Shown: piece by piece, positions 53,601 through 62,600 of the stretch
Layout: every line of letters begins with the position of its first letter
Position numbering within the stretch: the first letter of the stretch is position 1
NCBI GenBank assembly: GCA_013399305.1
Contig: VXAI01000020.1
Location: 6,146,607-6,210,606 of the forward strand
From: Rostratula benghalensis
Taxonomy: Eukaryota; Chordata; Aves; Charadriiformes; Rostratulidae
Reading direction: 5' to 3'
Length of the DNA stretch: 64,000 bases
The notes under the pieces: generated by a model
What the model saw: the letters and a program-made list of their open reading frames with translations, nothing else
Told to the model about the DNA's origin: nothing
The model's database searches: none
Made by a program: the position numbers and the translations under genes

Positions 53601-56600
53601 CTCTACGTGTTTTCCCTGTCTCTCTCCTTGTTGTTTTGCAAATCAAGTAACAACCTTTGGGGAGTTCAGTTCTGAAGTTCTCTTGTCAACCAACACTAGG
53701 GCAAAAAGTTTACTATTTCAGCTGAAATCACCTATTCACTCCTTTGATAATGTTCACTTATAGTCTTGAAATACTGATAAATGAAAGCAATTGCTTAAAT
53801 ACTTACCTGTAAGGTATGGAGAGACAGCTCTTCCAACACTCTATAACTGTCTTTATGATTTCCAGATTGTGTCTGAACACAGCTCTTTTTTGGTGAAAGG
53901 CATTCTTCATCAAGAATTCAAGCAATCTGTTAGCTAAAATCTCATCCTTAATATTGCCCTACAATGAACAGGAGCAAAAATAAACACAGTGACTCCAACA
54001 TGAAGACATATGTTGTTTTATGAAAAGAAGCAAATAAGCTTTTTTTGAAGTTTTTACCTAAAAGAACCAGTAGACTGATGTAGAAAGTTATTGCAAGTAC
54101 ATAATAACAAACTCACTCATTCCTTACCAAATAGTTACAATAATAATAAAAATTAATTTCACATTTCCTTACTTTGGGAGTGCTTACACTTGTCCAGGAA
54201 AGGATAGTAACTACTATTTCCACTACCATGTAATGAATCCCTTCACCTCCGTTATTCCCAGAAACAACAAGCTGCAGCAGTGGACCAAGCCATTGCTTTG
54301 CATAAGGTCGGAAAACCTACGGAAAAAGAGGAGAACCAGTGATCAACTACAGATTACCCAACTGTTCAATAACCTGCTGTTAAAAAAACATTAGAGGTAA
54401 GACTGCTAAATCAACCTCTTATCACTTTGCTTAACCTCTGAAGCAACAACCACAACAATTTTAAAATAAAACCCACCCGTAACTACATTCCTCACTCCTG
54501 CATAGAAACCTTTACCCAGGTATTCATATAAAGTTGATTATTTCACTAGAGCTTACATAATATGGCTGTCATTCCAAAAACCTTTCCCTAAAGGATTTGA
54601 AAGAGCATGCCATTCATCTAGTCTCTCACTTCAGACAGCTTTACTAAGAAAATATCAATAAGCAAGTGTTGTATCTTCCTGAATTAGTTCTGAAAGTCAG
54701 GCTTTTTTATATTTGCAATATTTCAGACAGAAACACTATACTTTAAAATTGCTATATGAAATAGGATGAGAATGTTTTACCCAAGAATGAGAGTTAGAAA
54801 AATCTTCTTCTCAGGCAAAGACACATTATGCTATCTTAATATCTTTCTGCAACTAGAACATCATTTAGCTCTAAGGTTTTCCGTAAAATTCACCTGTGAC
54901 CAATAAAAAAAGCAAAGATGGTAAACTTAATCAGCCATATCTCTTGCTCAGTATCAATGAATCAATTACTTATACTTTACAGAAGACACATATTATGGAC
55001 GCCCTCTACTTACAGAGGTAGAGTTTGGAAGGAAAAAAAATACTTATTTTACATTCAAAATACTGGCACTACCTGGAATTTTGGGCTATGAATGCACTCC
55101 TTTTTATCACAGCAAAGTTACACAGTTGGTATTATAATACAAGCTGTTACTTTAATAGAAAAAAATATGGCCAACAATTACTCACATCCTCAGTGTTAAC
55201 AATAAGTTTTGCTATGAAGAGGCGAATATTTAGTGGTACTGATGGATTTCCTAATTTGCCATGCAGAAATTTCATCCAAAGAGGGAGATCTACTGGAATT
55301 GTTCCCTGAAATTTAGAAGAGAGGAGCAAAAATCAACTCATTTCTCGGACCAAGCAGGCTTATCAAGCCAAAAAGCCCCCAGCTCAAACCACAGAGGCCT
55401 CATTATAACATAGCCAAGAAACTTAACAAATGAAGGGATTCAGTCATGATTCCCTTTTCTTGTCACAGTTAGTGGAAAAAATGCCAAATTCCTGGTTAAT
55501 ACTGGCCTCCTCCACTTTGGGTGTGATCTGGTTCCTCTGCATATGTTTAATCAGAGTGGTCATAGAAGCCATGCACTCATGTTGGTTGAGTTCATCCATT
55601 TCCAGTTCCATCTCATCATTTAAAACCCTGTATTCTGTGGGCTCCTGAAAAAAAACCAACAAAAAACCCAACAGTGTTACTATGATTAATAACACCACTG
55701 TATTTTCTTTTAAATCATGATAATGCCATGAGTCATTCTGATCTTATCTGTGTGTACAGATTTGACTCTTCGCTCAGCGTGTGCAATGGGGAATATAGCA
55801 AATGTGCTGTTCAGACAGCTCCCAAATATATATACCAGCTGTGGACATCTTCTATGTTCTGTGCCAACAGATGGCAGCTTCGTGTAATTTTGACTTTACT
55901 ACCTGCTAGGATAGGTGTGGCAGCTGCTGGAGGCAGGAGGAGTTAGCTGAACTTCACAGGAATTATTTCATTTCACAGAAGTTATTTCATTTCACAGTTG
56001 AAAGAATGTGTTAACACTTTCCACAGGGGGAAAGCTCTGTTTTTATGGATGTGTTGTTTCACACTGACTGTCAACCACAGCAGCTCGCTCTCACTACACA
56101 GAGTATATCACAACAGAAAATTGTTTGTAGTTAGAAATTGCAACGCTGCTACACAAAGCAGATAGAAAGTACGTTTCTGGTTAACCTCATTGCAGCTAGA
56201 ACACCTCCCTTGCTTCAAAACATGGAAACAGCTCATCTTTTTCAATGTTAACAGTTATTTTGACAGATTACATCTTCAATGTGGATGACACTTTTACAAG
56301 CTTTCTTTCTGTTTTAATACAAATATCTATCCTATCAGTATTACTGTTGATGAGGCATCTCTTGACTGCAGAAGGAAGACAACTTAAAGCATTAGAAGAC
56401 ATAAAATGCTGTTCTTCCAAGAGCCAGTTAAATACAAGATGCCACGACAGCAATACAAAAATAATAAAGTTTTTTGATCACTCATTCCATACATTTGATA
56501 CTATCAACTTGGTCAAGTGCCTTCAAAGACCTAAAGAAGGGGGAAATGAAGAAACTGGGTGCCTAACTGAAATAAAACCACCACAGGATAAACCACTTGA

Positions 56601-59600
56601 GTGCACTCAAAGTCAAAAGTCACATTTTTACAACTCAGGCTGGACTTCAATCACATTACTGACTTTAGAAACCCAGAGTGGGGTATTGTTTTTCTCCACC
56701 TGTAGACAACAGAGAGAGGGAAGAAGAAAAATGACGAACAGAATGCAGCTTAGGTTCCCCTCCTTCATCTTCTGGAGAAACGCATTCTTGGACAACTAGG
56801 ACAAATATGGGAGACAGAGAAATTTCCATTCTCAACTCCAGTAAATGTACACAATTGCTAGAAAGCATATTCTTCCTCATAGCACATAAGTAATAAATTA
56901 CCTTTCTCCTGAAACGACCACTGCTAGCTGTATCTTGGGAGCTGTAAGAAAAACCTTGGACTCCAGAAGAAAAATCAAACTGACTCATTTCCTCACTTAA
57001 ACTGCTATCCATCATGTATGATGCAGAAGCTAAATACTTGGGTTCATCTAAATAGGAAAAAGAATAGACCATTAATGAAGGAAATTACAACAAAAAAAGC
57101 TTTTATTTACCACTAAAACCTGAGGGTGGGTAGAAACTGGTTGTTATATTAAGTACATTGAATCCTTTTATTTATTCCTGCTACTGTAGAAGCCAATTAA
57201 CAACATATCAATGAACACCATCTGAAAGGTAAGAAGGCATTTTTTTCATAGTCATAAATGAATTTCATACCCTGATCACTATTTCCTGAATCCCTGGCCT
57301 CCTTTCTAATAGCAATGTACCGCTTCTTCCTTTCCAGAGGCACCTAAACAGCAAGAAATAAAGTTTGAAAATTAATTTAATTTCCAGTTTAGTTACAATT
57401 ATTTATTTACAGAACTTCAAAAAAATATCAAAGTCATTTAACATGAATGGAAATCCCATATTATAAATGTTTATATTAATGCTACAGAACAAGCTAAATT
57501 ACTTATTCCTACAGCTGTTCATTACTAGAGTCAGTGTGTTTAAAAGTGTATTAAAGTTACATGCACTGCAAATGTGTTCTGAGTTTCAAGCTTGTATTTC
57601 TCTCACAAAAATGTATTTTAAAACATTAGAGGAGTACTCTGATTTTAATTCACCACAGAATTTTTTTTCTCTGTATGTGAGAAGTGACCTGGTGGACACT
57701 GGCACTGCTAAAGCCGTGCCTTTTACTTATGAACACTAAAGCCTAGAAACTCCACTCACCTCAATTTCTACAGGAAATGTATATTGACGCTTCAGGTCTA
57801 TTAAGTTTTCAAAAATCAGCAGGTTCTGCAAACCAAAGCATGTTTGGAAATATCAACATTACAATTCTGCACACAATAACAATTGCTCTGAACATTTTGT
57901 TTCTTCTTAAGAGAAAAACCCACCCTGATCAATGTATAATATGAAAAATATGGCACGTTTATTCTTCTAGATAAATATTTTTTAAAAAATCTTGCAATTT
58001 GATTACTCAAGAATTCAGAGCACAGACAATGTGCTCTGTAAAGAGGTTCTCTCTTAGTCAAGTATATTCTAAGCACTGGAAAACTTAAAAAGTGGGGTCT
58101 TTTCTCATATTTTAGAAATTTGAGAGTGGAAGGAAAACAGGATAAATGTAGCACTACTTCATTCATTCCCAAACACGTGGTAAAACTTTCATAATTGGCA
58201 TCTCATGAAGGATTCAAGAAAGTCATCTATGACTCCTTCTATTGCCTCACTGGGTAGTTTGTTAACATAATTACATATAATTCAGGTTTGATTTTTTGAT
58301 TTATTGCAATCAAGTAAAATTACTGGTGGCTCATGGAAGCCTTCTAATAGCAACAACAGCTTCTCACCTTTTCTGTTTTTTCTGTAAAAAGAAAGCCTTG
58401 ATAAAATTTACTTTCGGTGAAGACACAACTGATAACAGCAATAGCACAATTATATGCTGCACAGTGATACTGTCTCCTCTTCTCCAACAGCTGACTCTCT
58501 CCTGCCATGTTTTCTGTAAATGCATCATAGCACGACCTTAAAATACAAACAGGCAAGAAAACACCATCAGAAGTCTATTTATTTTTTTTAAAAAAGAAAA
58601 GCACAGGAAAGACCCCAATCAGAGACCAATGAAACAACAGAATTTCAAGAGATCTTTATTATTGTAGCATTATCAGCATTAAGCCACCTCAGACTTGCAA
58701 ACGTGATCTGCAGGCATATTGTGTTGAAATGAAACCATTCAGCAACGACAAAGTCAACTTCCCCAATTATTTACACAGTATGCTTAATATGTCAGGGATA
58801 CAGTGACAGCTTTCAGATAAAATGGAGACACGTTCCAACACGCACATAAATCTCTCTCATGATCCTTTCCCAAGAAATTATGAATGGACAGGCATGCCAA
58901 GCTATGCTATAGATTAGCCAGAGAAAACTAGTTTGGATGCAATTTTTATAGGTCTTTTGCCCATAACCATTTACAGATCTTCTGCAAATCACAGCCAAGA
59001 AATTCTTTAAAGTCCTCATAGGAAATGGTATTGTAAAATAAAATAAAAACATAATGGAAACAAAACCCTAAACCCAAACCAGCAATTCATGCACCTGATT
59101 TTTTTCCCCCAGAATATTAAGTAAATGAAATAATTAGTATATATATTCAGTATTAACCTTTTGTCACCTTCTGCAGTGTTGATTAAGATGACACCTACTG
59201 GGTGTGCTGCTATATTATGAAATGTATATGAAAAACCATCCCACTTTCTCAATCAATCATATGGAGACTTATCTTACAACACAGAACCATACCATGTGAA
59301 AGTGTAAATATACTGAATCGGAAATTGTGAAAACACAAATTAAAGGCCAAGAACCATACTGAAAAGCAAAAATAACAGCACAAGCTTAACAAATAGAAAT
59401 GGCAAAAAATTAACAGACTACAATCTCACGTCAGGATAAAGATCCTTCTATCAATGTAAATACAATATTGTGTATTTCATGTACAATTAAAAGCTACATC
59501 ACAGATTACAGCTACTCTTGAGCAAATCAATCTTCTCCTTCATATGGCATACTCAAAAAGTGTATCTGCCCAAAACCTAATTAGAAATGAGGAAGAAATA

Positions 59601-62600
59601 AAAGAAATAGTAGTCTTACTTTATTAGTGTTTTGGTAAGTTCATTTCCTTCTACATTCACGGAGCCACGATAAGCTTGATTAATTTTAGAGTCCTTGGAG
59701 TAAACATCCTCTTTTGGAAGACGTACATACATCACTTCTAGCAGCTTGTAATACCCCATTTTCTTGGTGACTTGTGTATCAAAAGTATGCTCATTGGACT
59801 GGAAACAAATAAGAAAGAGTTCATGAAAAGATTCCTTAGTAGAAATTAGAACTATTTTCACCTGCTCTTTATCAAGTGAGTTACCTTAACTACAATTGGC
59901 TTAAATCACTATAATGATATTGGAGTAAAATAAGCAGAATACAAAGTGAGGGCTCAGACTCCTGACAACTGTACGCAAAAACATACAAACCTGTCATCCT
60001 ACTGGGTATCGTTCAGGAGTTTCTTTAAGCCACTCACTTTGCTGCCAACATTTACAGTAGCAGAACGTGGCAGGGGTGATTCTACATAAGTCTTGGGTTT
60101 AGCATTTTGTTTTTAATAACTATTACTAACTTCATTTCAGCATCGTTTGCCCTGCTGCCTTTAAACAGCTGCCAACAGCAAAACCTCAGGAACAGAGAAC
60201 TACAGCAGGAGCAGACGCCTCCACCAGCAACAAAAATATTGCCTGTAACTATACTTTAAGATAGAGGATAGGCTGTAAATAGAGGAAGGATAATCTGTGC
60301 TCTTAATCTCTTGCTGAAGGATCTGTGCAATGATTAGATGTGTTTCTTTCTCTAGAAGTAAGGCACCTAATTTAAGAGCTTTCACTACTGAGGATGAATA
60401 CTTCTCTTACAAACTAATACCAGGCTAAAATTTTATAGAGCTTTTGTATTTCAAAGTTAGAACAGGTTTTTGCTTTTGACAGAACTTCAGGTGTCTTTAG
60501 ATATATACAGATAACATCACATCCTCAATTTTTATACACAGTGAATATGCAAACAAACATTAATTTCAAAGCATCAGTGTGTTGGAGAATGGTTATTAGC
60601 AAGAATCATTCCTTTAAACTATGTAATTGGCTCAAAACTTCTGCTCCAAGATACAGGAAACTGGAAAGCAAATGGTTTTGATTAGTGCCTCATTCCAAGT
60701 TGAAGCAAAATGCACATACCAACACCAGCATATTGTTAAACCTTCCCCAATCTTAAAAAAAAAAAAAAAAAAAAAAGTAATTCATACCTTTGTAAATCTG
60801 GAATTAAGTGCATCCATAGCCTGTACTATAATCTTGCCAAAGAACTCTCTCAGTGCATCCAAGCTGCAGTGCCACAACAGAGTGAGAAGGGAGCGATCCA
60901 TAAACGACTGACGGGTAGTATTTGAAAGAAGGTCTTCACTCAGGAACATTTTGTGAACGGTGTCCAACAGTATCACTTGTTTGTCGGTGGTGCTCCTAAA
61001 TAAGTTGGAAATCTCCAATTGAAAACTCTTTTACCAGACTCCACTTATGTTCCAAAATCCCCCAACATTTAAAATTTCTGTTGTCTGCATTCATACCCTC
61101 TAGATTTACCATCCTGTAACACACACAGGATCAGGCTGAATTGCCACTTACTGTGAAGGTCTCTAGGGAAAATCTCAGCTTCTTACTCTGCAATAGTTGG
61201 CAAACTTGTTTGTTTATCTTTCTTAGTTTAATTTGAAAGCAATCATTACCTTTCTCCGTCCCTTTTTTTGCTGAACAATTTAAAAAAATATCAATCTGGT
61301 ACAGGTGAAGGTTTGTGGCAAACAAGAAGGTAAAAAAGGAAGAAACTTCACTGCCATCAGGTCCTTTTGTGGCCTATCGAGCATCCCACTACCAGATGAC
61401 CTACTGCTCTGAATAATTTTATAAGAGGTAAAATTTCAAAATATGGGATTTGGGCCTAGGGTAAAGGACTTTGTCCAGGAAAATACATGCTTCAGTATTC
61501 ACTACTTAATAGCCCATCATGAATTGGAATGTTTAGTTTTGGAAGAGATTGAAGACCTCTTCTGTGGACAGTGAGAATGTTCATGTCTACAATTTGTTGC
61601 CCTGGAAACTTTCAATTAAATAAATGTGCTGTTCTATTTTCACAGGGGTTGAACAAAGCAATTCACTGTCAGTTTAAGTGCTACCTACTTAAGTGATTGT
61701 GTGGTTACACAGGGACAGCAAATACAGGTATCACACACAATTACTATCTTTAACTGAATTCTGCCAGAACAAGCTAATTTACAGAAGGCTGTACAAAAAT
61801 TTGCCCAGGTATTGGAAGTGTCATACGAAGGTTGGTGTTACTTGTTCTCAATTCAGAAATATTTTGGAAATGTGAAGACAAAAACAAAGTCTGAATTAAA
61901 ACTATTATCTAAAAATTTATGGTATAAATCATCACTATTAGGAGGACAACATAGTAGAGGAAACAAATTTGCTTCAGCAAAAATTCAGTGACATTGACCA
62001 AAATCCAATAGAACCAACTCACCTTCTGCAAATTCTTTTGAAGCTGGCTTGAAATAAGTCCTCCATGAAATGCCTGTGGTCCCTACAGAGGACTTCTGTC
62101 ATAAGCTGCAACAGCATTGGACTCTGAGACAATTCCAATGCATCTAATAACTGAAAAAGAAGTAATACATATTTTTTATTAATTACATTACATACATTTA
62201 CATTTTTATTAATTACATACATAAAACACCACACTAGATCAAATCAGTTCCATCAAGCTATGTAATTATTTTTCAGTCCTAATCAGAAGCAGATGCACAT
62301 AAGGATATGCTTATTTAATGTGCATCTGTACATTAAACTTCTGGACAAATATCTAACTCAGAACAAAACCTGATTTCCTTATGTGAACTGAGAATCTCTC
62401 TTTAATTCCAGACCCAGAGAAACATCATTTCTAGACAGAGCTCACTTAGGCTTCTACCTGCACATTTGGTCAAAATACCAACCTTCTTAGTGCAGTCCAC
62501 ATAGTTGTTGTGCCTCAAGGTTCCTTTGGGAAACTCATCTGACCTCATGGGAAAATTGAAAGCAACAAATTGATCAAGAGCACTCTTAAGGTCATCAAGT

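Noticed and set aside
56245..56799. 184-codon plus-strand open frame
   Set aside because: Lies in a PRKDC intron on the opposite strand; composition and sequence look like random AT-rich translation.
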